A DNA stretch of 34,396 nucleotides, taken from a virus. The notes under the pieces are model-generated. The model worked only from the letters and a program-made list of their open reading frames with translations. It did not search any database and had not been told where the DNA came from. Below are positions 1 through 7,042 of the stretch, one piece after another. Every line of letters starts with the position of its first letter. Position 1 is the first letter of the stretch. The stretch is taken from the IMG/VR virus record IMGVR_UViG_3300037827_000122, positions 1-34,396 of that record; one strand, 5' to 3'. A program made the translations under genes and the position numbers.

Positions 1-1
1 C

Positions 2-712
2 CTCGAAGGTGCCTCCCAGACGATCGCCGCGCAGATGTTCTACGGCAATGGGATCACCAATTCGGCGTCCTATACCGGTCTGTCGAACTACTACAACACG
101 CTGGAAACGGCGACGGCAGCCAACGCCGCCAACGTGTTCGACTGCGGCGGACGGGCGTCGAATAACGCCTCCATCTGGGGCATCGGCTGGTCGCCACGTT
201 CCATCTACGGCGTGTTCCCACGTGGCATGCACGCAGGCGTCGAACTCACGCCGCTCGATGAAATGAAGCTGGCCTACGACAGCCTCGGCAATCCGTATCG
301 GGCGAAGATCACCTGGTTCCGTCAGATGGCCGGCCTCTGCATCGAAGACTGGCGCTGGGGCTTCCGGCTCTGCAATCTCGATGTGACCAATGCCGCGGCG
401 GGCGGTCTCGCCGGTCCGAATGCTGCCGACATCTTCGCAATTCTCTCAAAGGCCGTATTGCGGTTGCCGAAGATGGCACGCGGCGACAGCGGGATCACCG
501 AAACCGACGCGCGTAACGAACGCGGGATGACGGTGCGGCCGGCTTTGTATGCGAACAGAACGATCCGGGGTTTCATGGATATACAAGCCATCAGAGATAG
601 AAACGTTTTGCTCGGACCGAAAGATTACGCTGGCGAACCCGTGACCTCGTTCAGGTCAATCCCAATCAGAATTATGGACCAGTTGACCTCAACAGAAGCC
701 CAGGTAACCTGA
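2..712 (+). CDS. Major capsid protein, BPP-1-like (5' end cut off by window)
   Basis: The reading frame is open from base 2, so the gene starts before the window; 236 C-terminal residues are visible. The segments AAQMFYGN, NNASIWGIGW, a run reading YGVFPRGMHAGVEL, and a Trp-Gly-rich stretch (CIEDWRWGFRLCNLDV) are the familiar pattern of HK97-fold coat proteins of BPP-1-like and related podoviruses, in which a GxNxSIW segment is followed by a YPKG-like turn and a conserved hydrophobic strand. It assembles into the icosahedral shell. The next gene is the matching cement protein, which supports the call. A 57-base gap follows, holding only the ribosome binding site of the next gene. The family and role are confident; the exact relationship to Bbp17 of BPP-1 is inferred from pattern and gene order. 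Confidence 0.85.
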   Translation, partial: LEGASQTIAAQMFYGNGITNSASYTGLSNYYNTLETATAANAANVFDCGGRASNNASIWGIGWSPRSIYGVFPRGMHAGVELTPLDEMKLAYDSLGNPYRAKITWFRQMAGLCIEDWRWGFRLCNLDVTNAAAGGLAGPNAADIFAILSKAVLRLPKMARGDSGITETDARNERGMTVRPALYANRTIRGFMDIQAIRDRNVLLGPKDYAGEPVTSFRSIPIRIMDQLTSTEAQVT

Positions 713-769
713 TCGGCTTTAAGTAAAAGTTAAATCTGACAAGCCGGCAAACCGAAAAGGACCCGAGCC

Positions 770-1297
770 ATGTTGCTCGACACCCAGCTTATCTTCGACA
801 GCAACTCGTCTCTGATTGCCTCGGCGGTCAGTGTGCCATCGGAGAACGTGATTGACCTCGCCGGTGTCGGTGTTGGCCAGGCGCCTCCGAACTACTTCGG
901 CGTCCAGGATTTGGTATTCGGCGAGGATATCGGCATCGGCGACGGCGCGAGTCCTCCTGTCCTGACCGTCATCGTTGGCACGACGTTCACCACCGCAAAC
1001 GCCGGGACGCTCACCGTCGCGCTGCAATACTCGATCGACAGCGGCGCGCCTGGCTACACGCCATCGGCATGGGTGACGGCGTTGCAGACGGGTGCCATCG
1101 CGGTCGCCAATCTGACCGCAGGCCAGCAGATCGCCGAGATGACGATGCCACCGCGCGCGCCGGGCCAGGGTATGCCGCGGTTCATTCGGCTTCTCTACAT
1201 CGTTGCCAATGCGTTCACCGCCGGCACAATCGCGTTCGCCGGCATCAACACCGGCCGCAACGATGACACCAAGGCGATCTATCCGGCCGCGTATTAA
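770..1297 (+). CDS. Bbp16-like capsid cement protein
   Basis: 175 residues with an ATG start preceded by AAAGGA at 8-base spacing. The opening (MLLDTQLIFDSNSSL, then a Ser/Ala stretch, then VIDL) and the central block LTVALQYSIDSG followed by a Trp and a C-terminal FIRLLYIVAN are the typical layout of the Bbp16 family. In Bordetella phage BPP-1 that protein is the cement protein bound outside the HK97-fold shell. It lies directly downstream of the coat gene, as in BPP-1. No cysteine and no signal peptide are present, which contrasts with the small exported proteins further on. The function is assigned by family and neighbourhood. Confidence 0.75.
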   Translation: MLLDTQLIFDSNSSLIASAVSVPSENVIDLAGVGVGQAPPNYFGVQDLVFGEDIGIGDGASPPVLTVIVGTTFTTANAGTLTVALQYSIDSGAPGYTPSAWVTALQTGAIAVANLTAGQQIAEMTMPPRAPGQGMPRFIRLLYIVANAFTAGTIAFAGINTGRNDDTKAIYPAAY

Positions 1298-1311
1298 AGG
1301 GAGCACGAAAC

Positions 1312-2187
1312 TTGGCACGCAGACCGCAGACTGCCGGCTCGGAGCAGGACGACGATGCGTTCATTCCGAGCGATACCGATCTCGGCATCGGCGAGGATGC
1401 TGCGCCGGCCGCTCCTGCGCAGGACGATCGTTTCGCTGCGGCGATTGCCGATCCGGCAGTGGCAGCGGCCATCGAGCAGATCGTGCAGCAGCGTGTGGCC
1501 GAACTCGCGAAGCAACAAACCGGTGCTGCCGCGGCACCCGGCATCGACATCCTCGCGGCGATGAAAGTGCTGGCCGAGCAGATGGCGAGTGCCATCAACC
1601 GCTCGACCGCAGCGACGATGGAACAGATGCCGGGGCACGTGAAGCCGATCCCGGTCGAGGAGGTCGAGGCGCGCGCTGCGGCATGGACCGAGATGACGGC
1701 GCTGCTGCGCGACACCAACACGCGCTATATCCGCTGCATGGAACAGGGCCGCGTCGATGAGGCCGAGGCGATCGAGCCGCGCTATCTGCTGCGCGAGGAC
1801 TTCTTTGGTCCGGGCGATGCGGGTTCCGAGATGTATCTCGCCGGCAGCACGATCCGTTGGTTCGGTCCGCCCGGAACCTACATGGAGCCGAAGAGCGCCA
1901 CCGCCGTGAAGATCAGCGATGCGATGTGGCGCTACATCGGCGGCCATGAGGGACCGACCGCCGAGGACATCGGCTCGTATGTGTCGCAGATGCGCCGGCC
2001 TTCGATGCCGGGTGCCAACATTCCCGAGATGCCTGATCTGGTCGGCCCGATGCGGGGGCAGCGGCTTGGCGCGTCCCTCGTGGCCAATGTCGGCGTGGTC
2101 GAGGTCGGCCCCAACAGGATCATGGGCACGCTGATCGAAGAGATCAAAGGCGGCTTCGGCCGGCCCGCTTACGTGGTGGAGCGTTGA
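1312..2187 (+). CDS. Unrecognised virion-associated protein, 291 aa
   Basis: I do not recognise this family with certainty. The TTG start (MARRPQTAG) follows AAAGGGAG by eight bases, and the frame runs to the stop at 2185-2187. The first 60 residues are rich in Asp, Glu, Ala and Gln and look disordered; residues 40-130 look helical (LAAMKVLAEQMASAIN); the C-terminal 130 residues look globular, with FFGPGDAGSEMYLAGS and a Gly/Pro-rich WFGPPGTYMEP segment. Its place between the cement protein and small head genes suggests a minor head component or assembly factor. There is no signal peptide. The next gene starts almost at its stop codon. Confidence 0.6.
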   Translation: MARRPQTAGSEQDDDAFIPSDTDLGIGEDAAPAAPAQDDRFAAAIADPAVAAAIEQIVQQRVAELAKQQTGAAAAPGIDILAAMKVLAEQMASAINRSTAATMEQMPGHVKPIPVEEVEARAAAWTEMTALLRDTNTRYIRCMEQGRVDEAEAIEPRYLLREDFFGPGDAGSEMYLAGSTIRWFGPPGTYMEPKSATAVKISDAMWRYIGGHEGPTAEDIGSYVSQMRRPSMPGANIPEMPDLVGPMRGQRLGASLVANVGVVEVGPNRIMGTLIEEIKGGFGRPAYVVER

Positions 2188-2189
2188 AC

Positions 2190-2708
2190 ATGAAACGACT
2201 TCTTGCTGTCGGCATCGCGGCATTCTGCATCGCTGCGGCGTATGCGCAGGGCGTTCCGACGCTGTGGCTGGCAACGCCCAACGGCCAGGAGGCGGTCAAC
2301 GTCACCGCCTACAGTCCTGGGGCGCAGATCGCCAGCGTCGCCGTTGGCGCGATACGAGACGCCCGTGGCTACTCGAAGCAGGTGCCGCTGACAGGAGCCA
2401 CGATCACGTTCGGCGGGGCGATCGGGTGCAGCCCCGTGTCTGCGACGGCCGGGGCGTGCACGTCGGTTCTGCAACTGACGCCGGCCGGCACTTTGGCCAC
2501 GCTGACGATCAAGACGCCGCTGTATCCGGTCGATGGCGAGGTGATGCAGATATTCTCCACGCAGATCATTACAGCACTGACGATGACGGCCTCGCAAAGC
2601 CAGACGATCAACGGCGGCCTGACCGCGCTCGCGGCCAATACCGGATATGCGTGGCTCTATTCGGCCGGCTCGTCCGCGACCAACGGCACCTGGGATCGGA
2701 TACAGTAA
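2190..2708 (+). CDS. Small exported protein with Sec signal peptide (paralogue 1)
   Basis: The ATG at 2190 is chosen because it opens a textbook signal peptide: Lys/Arg after the Met, a hydrophobic core LLAVGIAAFCIAA, and a cleavage site AYA before Gln-Gly. An in-frame TTG at 2184 overlaps the previous stop and would add two residues. The mature part is about 150 residues of predicted beta structure, rich in Thr, Ala and Gly, with exactly two cysteines (IGCSP and GACTS) that could form a disulfide. It resembles the next gene: both contain PAGTLAT followed by a Thr-rich strand, a Gln-Thr-Ile/Val-x-Gly-x-Leu/Pro-Thr motif, and end with a Thr-Trp. I infer a duplicated decoration or fibre-accessory protein; the function is unknown. 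Confidence 0.65.
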   Translation: MKRLLAVGIAAFCIAAAYAQGVPTLWLATPNGQEAVNVTAYSPGAQIASVAVGAIRDARGYSKQVPLTGATITFGGAIGCSPVSATAGACTSVLQLTPAGTLATLTIKTPLYPVDGEVMQIFSTQIITALTMTASQSQTINGGLTALAANTGYAWLYSAGSSATNGTWDRIQ

Positions 2709-2736
2709 GCACCGCCAACCAAGGAAAGATGTTGCA

Positions 2737-3210
2737 ATGAAGAAACTCTTACTCGCTGCGGTTGCTGCGCTCTCGCTGGTCGCCGGAGTCGCACTCGCCC
2801 AGCTTAACAGCGCAACGATCGTCTCATCGGTCGGCGCCACCGATCTGTTCCCCGATACGATAGGCGGGGCTCCGCAGCCGTCAACGCAGTTCGCTCCCGC
2901 CGGCCTCATCAGCAATACCGCTTCGGTCGCCTATTCGGTGCCGCTGACGGCGTTCACGATCACGCAGGGCGCTGGCATCACGTGGACGATCATCAATCCG
3001 GCCGGCACGCTGGCGACCGGGACGTTCACGTTCAACGCGACGCCGACCAACGGATCGCGGGCCTGTCTGGTATCGTCACAGACCCAGACGGCGATCACCT
3101 TTACCGGCAATACCGGGCAGACCGTGACCGGGGCGCCGACGGCTCTGGTGGCCGGAACGCCGGTCTGTTTCACCTACGTCGCGTCCGTCTCGACCTGGTT
3201 CAAGGCGTAA
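2737..3210 (+). CDS. Small exported protein with Sec signal peptide (paralogue 2)
   Basis: 157 residues. The ATG at 2737 follows AAGGAAAG at an eight-base spacing and opens a clear signal peptide (Met-Lys-Lys, hydrophobic core, cleavage site ALA before Gln-Leu). Longer in-frame starts upstream would bury the signal peptide and are rejected. The mature part is Thr/Ala/Gly-rich, probably all beta, with two cysteines (RACLV and PVCFT). It shares PAGTLAT, a TGQTV-type turn and a terminal STWF block with the preceding gene, so the pair looks like a tandem duplication that has diverged. Its position among head genes suggests a virion or fibre accessory; an exported product here is unusual for a phage. 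Confidence 0.65.
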   Translation: MKKLLLAAVAALSLVAGVALAQLNSATIVSSVGATDLFPDTIGGAPQPSTQFAPAGLISNTASVAYSVPLTAFTITQGAGITWTIINPAGTLATGTFTFNATPTNGSRACLVSSQTQTAITFTGNTGQTVTGAPTALVAGTPVCFTYVASVSTWFKA

Positions 3211-3212
3211 CA

Positions 3213-3389
3213 ATGCCACCAGTTTCTGAGAGCCAGCGACGCTGGGCCTTCGCCAACAAAGACAAGGGCGGCAAAGAAGGCGCTGCGGCCAAGGAGTTTG
3301 CTAACGCTGACCCAGGCGGCAAGTTGCCGGCCAAGGTCGCAGACGGCAAGCCGATGTCCAAAGCCGACGAGCGCTACGGCAAGAAGTGA
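3213..3389 (+). CDS. Small basic head-region protein, 58 aa
   Basis: The ATG at 3213 lies two bases after the previous stop. The protein is short and basic, beginning MPPVSESQRRWAFAN and ending KADERYGKK. The opening is like that of many small phage proteins of the type M-P-x-x-S-x-x-Q-R/Q-R/W-x-A, often encoded beside capsid genes (similar in style to DUF3008-like proteins), but no function is known to me. It shares the closing motif RYGK with the next two coding sequences (RRYGKGH at 3834 and KRYGKTD near 3865), a hint that these small genes have exchanged or duplicated ends. Start and frame are well supported by tight packing. Confidence 0.6.
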   Translation: MPPVSESQRRWAFANKDKGGKEGAAAKEFANADPGGKLPAKVADGKPMSKADERYGKK

Positions 3390-3496
3390 GAGCAGTGGTG
3401 GGATTCCAACCCACGGCGCCTTTGGATTACCCCTCGCTGGCAGGGCCATCGGCGTTTCGCTCAGCGTCACCGTTCAAGCACTCCGGCACACCGCTC
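3390..3496 (-). ncRNA. tRNA-like RNA candidate, 107 nt, no clear anticodon arm
   Basis: Read on the minus strand, 3496-3489 and 3397-3390 form an 8-bp acceptor-like stem (one G-U). A perfect 5-bp T-stem (3414-3410 with 3402-3398) abuts it directly and closes a 7-nt loop TTGGAAT. U8 and G9 equivalents (3488-3487) precede a 3-bp D-stem (3486-3484 with 3472-3470) with a serine-tRNA-like loop GAGTGCTTGAA. The normally universal G19 is C (3478) and C56 is G (3407), so the elbow pair is swapped but still complementary. The 55 nt between the D and T arms hold a branched hairpin (3454-3451 with 3420-3417, 3450-3448 with 3427-3425, 3445-3442 with 3434-3431) and no normal anticodon arm. No CCA is encoded. 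It begins one base after a stop codon and fills the only gap in the head genes. It could be a structured ncRNA or a decayed type II tRNA. Confidence 0.45.
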
Positions 3497-3552
3497 AAAA
3501 GCAGATTATGATGCCATCCCTGACACTTCAAGACGCGGCGCGGAGGCCGACC

Positions 3553-3834
3553 ATGGCGCGTGCTCACAAGTGGAAGAAGCCACACACCGAGTTCACTCCA
3601 GGCGGGAGCGTGACAGCCGATAGCCGACGTGCATCCGAAAAGGCCGGTCACACGATGGCGGGAGGTAGTTTCCCGATCAACAATACGGCCGATCTCGCCC
3701 GCGCAAAGCATGATGTCGGTCGCGCACACAATCCGGCCGCAGCGCGATCCTGGATCAACAAGCGCGCGAAGGAACTCGGCGCATCACCGCTCGGCGGCAG
3801 CAAAGCGGACCGCCGCTACGGAAAAGGACACTGA
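3553..3834 (+). CDS. Small DUF6582-like phage protein, 93 aa
   Basis: The ATG at 3553 is preceded by GGAGG at 7-base spacing, so it is preferred over upstream in-frame starts that would run through the RNA candidate. The core reads FPINNTADLARAKHDVGRA followed by a run of small and basic residues with ARSWINKRAKELG. That is the F-P-I-x-x-x-x-D-L-x-x-A-x-x-x-x-G-R-A pattern seen in small phage proteins and in domains attached to prohead proteases (DUF6582-like). A direct biochemical role is unknown; I infer a head-assembly link from location. It ends in RRYGKGH, similar to its neighbours. Confidence 0.6.
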   Translation: MARAHKWKKPHTEFTPGGSVTADSRRASEKAGHTMAGGSFPINNTADLARAKHDVGRAHNPAAARSWINKRAKELGASPLGGSKADRRYGKGH

Positions 3835-3837
3835 GAC

Positions 3838-4167
3838 ATGGCAGAGGCAAACGCCGCCGCAGAGAAGCGCTACGGCAAGACGGACGGCGGCAAGCGTCCC
3901 GAGGAAAAGAAGCCAGAGCCCGAGAAGAAGCCTGAAGGCGAAGGTGAGGGCGAAGCCGAAGGCCACGGGTCGGAGCGTGCCGAGATGCACGACCGTCATC
4001 GCAAGGAGCGGCGCGAGGCGCACGGTCACCACCGCACGGCGATGGACGACATGCACAAGCGGCACGAGCAGGAAATCGCCGCGATGAACCAGAAACAGAT
4101 GGGCGGTGATGCGGCTGCCGCTGGTGGCGCCGCTGCCCCTGAGGGACCGGACGGCGCAGGAGACTGA
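3838..4167 (+). CDS. Highly charged His/Glu-rich protein, 109 aa
   Basis: The ATG lies four bases after the previous stop and the frame is preceded by AAGGA. The protein begins with an RYGK-containing segment shared with the adjacent small genes, then a Glu/Lys/Pro-rich stretch (residues 20-45), then a predicted helix full of His, Arg and Glu (ERAEMHDRHRKERREAHG and onwards) with several HxxH spacings, and an Ala/Gly-rich tail. The helix could be a coiled coil, and the histidines could bind metal, but nothing proves either. It could act as a small scaffold or head filler. No family is recognised. Confidence 0.5.
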   Translation: MAEANAAAEKRYGKTDGGKRPEEKKPEPEKKPEGEGEGEAEGHGSERAEMHDRHRKERREAHGHHRTAMDDMHKRHEQEIAAMNQKQMGGDAAAAGGAAAPEGPDGAGD

Positions 4168-4169
4168 CG

Positions 4170-4679
4170 ATGGCCGGAATGCGCCGCTTCGCTTCGATGG
4201 CTCACAGCGACGATGAGCTGTTCGACATGGCGAAAGCTCGCGCCGGCATCAGTAACGATGACGTGCCAGAGTATCCGCCAGGAATGCGGTTCACCATTCA
4301 CGAAGCCGATTTCGAGGCTTTGGGTATTGGTGACGTGCAGCCTGGCGCCAATGTCAGGTTTGCGGCATTCGCGCGGGCCACCAGCGTCAATCGGCGCACA
4401 GATGGGTGTCGGATCGAGGCGCAGATTGAGATGTTGTCACTGGACGAAGGCGAGTTCGTGGATCTGGAAGAAGAAATGCGCCCGTCGATCTGTCTCAACG
4501 AGCATGACCATGAGCGCCTGGATCTGGACGAAGACGCACAGCGCGGCGACATGCTCCATCTGATAGGAACCGCTCGGGTCGAATCAACCGACGACAACCG
4601 TTACATGGGGCGGTCTGTGTCGCTTCAGATCATTGAGGCCGACGTCGAAGACGAAGATCAGGAGGGCGAGGATGGCTGA
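4170..4679 (+). CDS. Capsid staple-like protein, 169 aa
   Basis: ATG at 4170 with GGAG at 7-base spacing. The segment YPPGMRFTIHEADFEALGIGD, followed by a beta-rich half containing VRFAAFARATSV and a second strand block ending SVSLQIIEADVED, follows the layout of phage capsid staple proteins: a Y-P-x-G-x-x-I/F-x-L/I block, a short helix, then two beta strands that describe a gamma-type scaffold for clamping capsomers. The insert of about 60 acidic residues (EGEFVDLEEEMRP and following) makes it longer than usual. It follows the capsid and cement genes, as expected for a decoration protein. The acidic tail (VEDEDQEGEDG) is striking. The call rests on pattern, not alignment. Confidence 0.5.
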   Translation: MAGMRRFASMAHSDDELFDMAKARAGISNDDVPEYPPGMRFTIHEADFEALGIGDVQPGANVRFAAFARATSVNRRTDGCRIEAQIEMLSLDEGEFVDLEEEMRPSICLNEHDHERLDLDEDAQRGDMLHLIGTARVESTDDNRYMGRSVSLQIIEADVEDEDQEGEDG

Positions 4680-4848
4680 TGGTGTCATGGTTCCGTGCGC
4701 GGTCCGCACCGATGATGAATACGGACAATTTACGCACATCGAGCGCATCAACGGTTGGGAGAACCCAGCCGCCATCCCCGGAATCTTCTACGGCAGTCCC
4801 GTCAATCGCCCAGGCGAAGACGAAACCTTCACGGAGCAACAGTCGTGA
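4672..4848 (+). CDS. Small hypothetical protein, 58 aa
   Basis: The ATG at 4672 overlaps the previous gene by eight bases and has GGAGGGCGAGG immediately upstream, inside the acidic tail codons of that gene, so translation is probably coupled. The product begins MADGVMVPCAVRTDDEYG and contains a short aromatic block (GWENPAAIPGIFYG). It has no membrane segment or signal peptide. I recognise no family. It ends in an overlap with the next GTG start, so it belongs to the same tightly packed head operon. Confidence 0.5.
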   Translation: MADGVMVPCAVRTDDEYGQFTHIERINGWENPAAIPGIFYGSPVNRPGEDETFTEQQS

Positions 4849-5300
4849 GCGAGACCACCTTCCATCCTGGTCGGCAGCCGCCGGCTCAGTTGCCACTTCC
4901 CCCGCCCTATTCACCCCCTTTGGGAGTATCCGTCGTGCCCACTGCCAATGATGCGTTACGGGTCCAGGCCTTCAATTCAGCGGTCGCGCTCGGCGGCTCG
5001 GGCGATGCCATCATCGCCAATTCGCAGTTGTTCCTGGCCTTCCTGTCGGGCCAGATGGACGCGCCAGGAGCGGCGGTTCCGAAACCGGCACCGGCGCACA
5101 GCGACGAAAACGAAGTTCATCCCAGTAAGGCCGTGGCAGCGGCGACGCCAACTCCGGCGCCCACTCCGCTTGCAGTCACGCCTCGCCCTGAGCCCACGCC
5201 GATTGCTCCACCGCGTCCGGCACCTGTGCCGACACCGGCACCAGTTCCAGCGCCTACGACAGCCGGACCAGGCGGCCCTACGCTGCACCCCGCCGGCTGA
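4845..5300 (+). CDS. Proline-rich hypothetical protein, 151 aa
   Basis: The GTG at 4845 overlaps the previous stop by four bases and has GGAG nine bases upstream; it is chosen over a start further upstream because of this coupling. Residues 1-30 are Pro-rich, residues 35-70 look like a small helical domain (NDALRVQAFNSAVALGGSG and then AIIANSQLFLAFLSG), and the last 70 residues are an Ala/Pro/Thr linker of PAP and PTP repeats that is surely disordered. It could tether a head or fibre component. No catalytic motif or signal peptide is present and the family is unknown to me. Confidence 0.5.
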   Translation: MSETTFHPGRQPPAQLPLPPPYSPPLGVSVVPTANDALRVQAFNSAVALGGSGDAIIANSQLFLAFLSGQMDAPGAAVPKPAPAHSDENEVHPSKAVAAATPTPAPTPLAVTPRPEPTPIAPPRPAPVPTPAPVPAPTTAGPGGPTLHPAG

Positions 5301-5305
5301 CGCGG

Positions 5306-7042
5306 GTGCGCCTTGTCGCGGCGCTCCTCGCCGCCTTACTTCCGGCACTCGCATGGGGCCAGGGTTCGGTCTTACAGGCCGGCCCTGGCTTTCCGAATCA
5401 TGCGCCCATGTATTCGCCAGGCAGCGGCCTTTCCACCGCCATCCAGGACAGCGGTCCGGCCGGCGGCGGTCTGGCGGGGCTCGGTCTGTCGGAAATCCTT
5501 CAGGTCAATCCGTCGCCGCTTCCAGGCACCGGAACCGGGCCGCTCGGGACGCACGACTGCGCCTACAGTGCGCCGATCGCCAATGGGAGCGGGTATTACT
5601 ATTTCTGCCTGGACGCCTTTTCCCAGGGCGGCGGCCTCATGGTGTATGGCGCCGGTGGTGGCGCGCCTCAGGAGCCGTTCAACTTTGATATCAACGGGAC
5701 CAACTACACGTTCCCGTTCTCGGTGGGCGGCATCGTCGGCCCCTCGACCAGCACCATCGGTCACAGCGTCTGTTGGAACAATACCGTCGGCTCGCTCGTG
5801 CTGGACTGCGGTCCGCCCCTGCTCGGACCGTCGACCACCGTCGTCAACGATACCGCGTGCTGGAACAACACGACCGGCACCTTGCTCAAGGATTGCGGAA
5901 CGTCAGGGCTGTTTCTGCCGCTCACCGGCGGCACGCTGACGCCAACCGCTGGCACCTATAACCCTGGGTTCATCGTCAATCAGACCGGCCCGTCCAGCGC
6001 ACCTGTCACCGGCCCGCAGAACTACAACGCGATAAACGCCACCCATACGACCGCGATCGGCGGTCCGGCTGGAACAACGCAGGCCGCTGCCCTCAGGGTC
6101 AACATGGAAACCGGCGGCGTCAATCTTGCCGGTGGTCCGATCATCGGCACCTACTCCGTGATCACGGATGGTATCAGCGGGACCGTGAACGGCCTGGACA
6201 AGATCGGCGAGGTCGGCAGTTGCGACGTCTCGATCTTCGATGTGAACTCCGGCTGCTACGGCGGCAACTCCGTCGCCGTGCTCGAAAGCACGGGCACGAT
6301 CGGTAGGCTGGTCGGATACGAAAGCGACATCCTCGGGAAAGCCGGAGGGACAGCGAGTTATCGATATGCCTACTCCGCCGTCAATGCCGGAGCGATCCAG
6401 GCGACAACCGGCATTGACGCTGCGTATGTAGCCGGAAACATCGGAGGAACCTCCGGCGCCTTCGAGAATCTGATGGTGCTCACCAATAGCCTCGGCTATG
6501 CACCCCTCGCAACGAACGGCAATCTCTTTGTGTCGGACACAGCCTTTACCGTGGCGAACGTGTTCGATATGGGCAACGCAAACGTCACTGACAAAATCCT
6601 GAACTTTCCGAATGTGCAACTGACCGGCTCCGGCAATCTCACGGTCGCCAATGCCACGCTGACCGGGGTGTCCACCGAGAACGGCCTGTTTGCCTGCATC
6701 AGCACGGGGAACATCATCGCATCCGAGGCGACCACCTGCGTGCCGTCATCGAAGCGATACAAGGATGACCACGGGCTGATCCCCATGAGGGAAGCACTCG
6801 ACTTCATCGCCAACATCAACCCATCGATCTTCACAGGGAAAGCCGGTCAGACCAAGGTCGGTCCCGGCGAGCACGAAGGCATCTACGCCGAGGACGTCTG
6901 TCGCCTGAGTGCGCGTGCCTGCGTTCTCAATGACCAGGGCCAGCCTGAGAGTTATGACGATCGCGCGGTTCTGGCGCTCCTGCTTCGATCGCAACAGGCC
7001 ACGCTGTTCGACCGCATCAGGTGGGAACTGGGCCTGCTGTGA
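5306..7042 (+). CDS. Tail fibre with N-terminal signal peptide and C-terminal S74 autoprotease/chaperone
   Basis: 578 residues from a GTG start five bases after the previous stop. Residues 1-19 form a signal peptide (Met-Arg, core LVAALLAALLPAL, cleavage AWG before Gln). Residues 145-202 are two tandem 29-residue units, each with CWNNT and LxxDCG. The middle is Thr/Gly-rich beta structure. Residues 478-578 match the peptidase S74 intramolecular chaperone: SSKRYKDD carries the Ser481/Lys486 dyad that in this family cuts the chaperone off after trimerisation; the usual S-D-x-R-x-K has Ser at the second position here. The end helix LLLRSQQATLFDRIRWELG is typical. The mature protein has 12 cysteines. 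S74 fibres normally fold in the cytoplasm, so the signal peptide is odd. Role: host recognition. Confidence 0.8.
   Translation: MRLVAALLAALLPALAWGQGSVLQAGPGFPNHAPMYSPGSGLSTAIQDSGPAGGGLAGLGLSEILQVNPSPLPGTGTGPLGTHDCAYSAPIANGSGYYYFCLDAFSQGGGLMVYGAGGGAPQEPFNFDINGTNYTFPFSVGGIVGPSTSTIGHSVCWNNTVGSLVLDCGPPLLGPSTTVVNDTACWNNTTGTLLKDCGTSGLFLPLTGGTLTPTAGTYNPGFIVNQTGPSSAPVTGPQNYNAINATHTTAIGGPAGTTQAAALRVNMETGGVNLAGGPIIGTYSVITDGISGTVNGLDKIGEVGSCDVSIFDVNSGCYGGNSVAVLESTGTIGRLVGYESDILGKAGGTASYRYAYSAVNAGAIQATTGIDAAYVAGNIGGTSGAFENLMVLTNSLGYAPLATNGNLFVSDTAFTVANVFDMGNANVTDKILNFPNVQLTGSGNLTVANATLTGVSTENGLFACISTGNIIASEATTCVPSSKRYKDDHGLIPMREALDFIANINPSIFTGKAGQTKVGPGEHEGIYAEDVCRLSARACVLNDQGQPESYDDRAVLALLLRSQQATLFDRIRWELGLL
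5738..5911 (+). repeat. Two tandem 87-bp coding repeats in the S74 fibre
   Basis: Units at 5738-5824 and 5825-5911 encode 29 residues each. Shared positions are GPST at the start, CWNNT in the middle and DCG near the end, with an equal distance between the two cysteines of each unit (13 residues apart). The DNA has diverged at many third positions, so the duplication is old or selected at protein level. Each unit probably forms a small beta repeat of the fibre shaft that could be closed by its own disulfide. Confidence 0.7.

Noticed and set aside
3390-3496. tmRNA or a normal tRNA gene
   Set aside because: No peptide tag frame or CCA end is seen, and no five-pair anticodon stem with a seven-base loop carrying U33 can be built; the 7-nt loop at 3441-3435 lacks U33 and a purine at 37.
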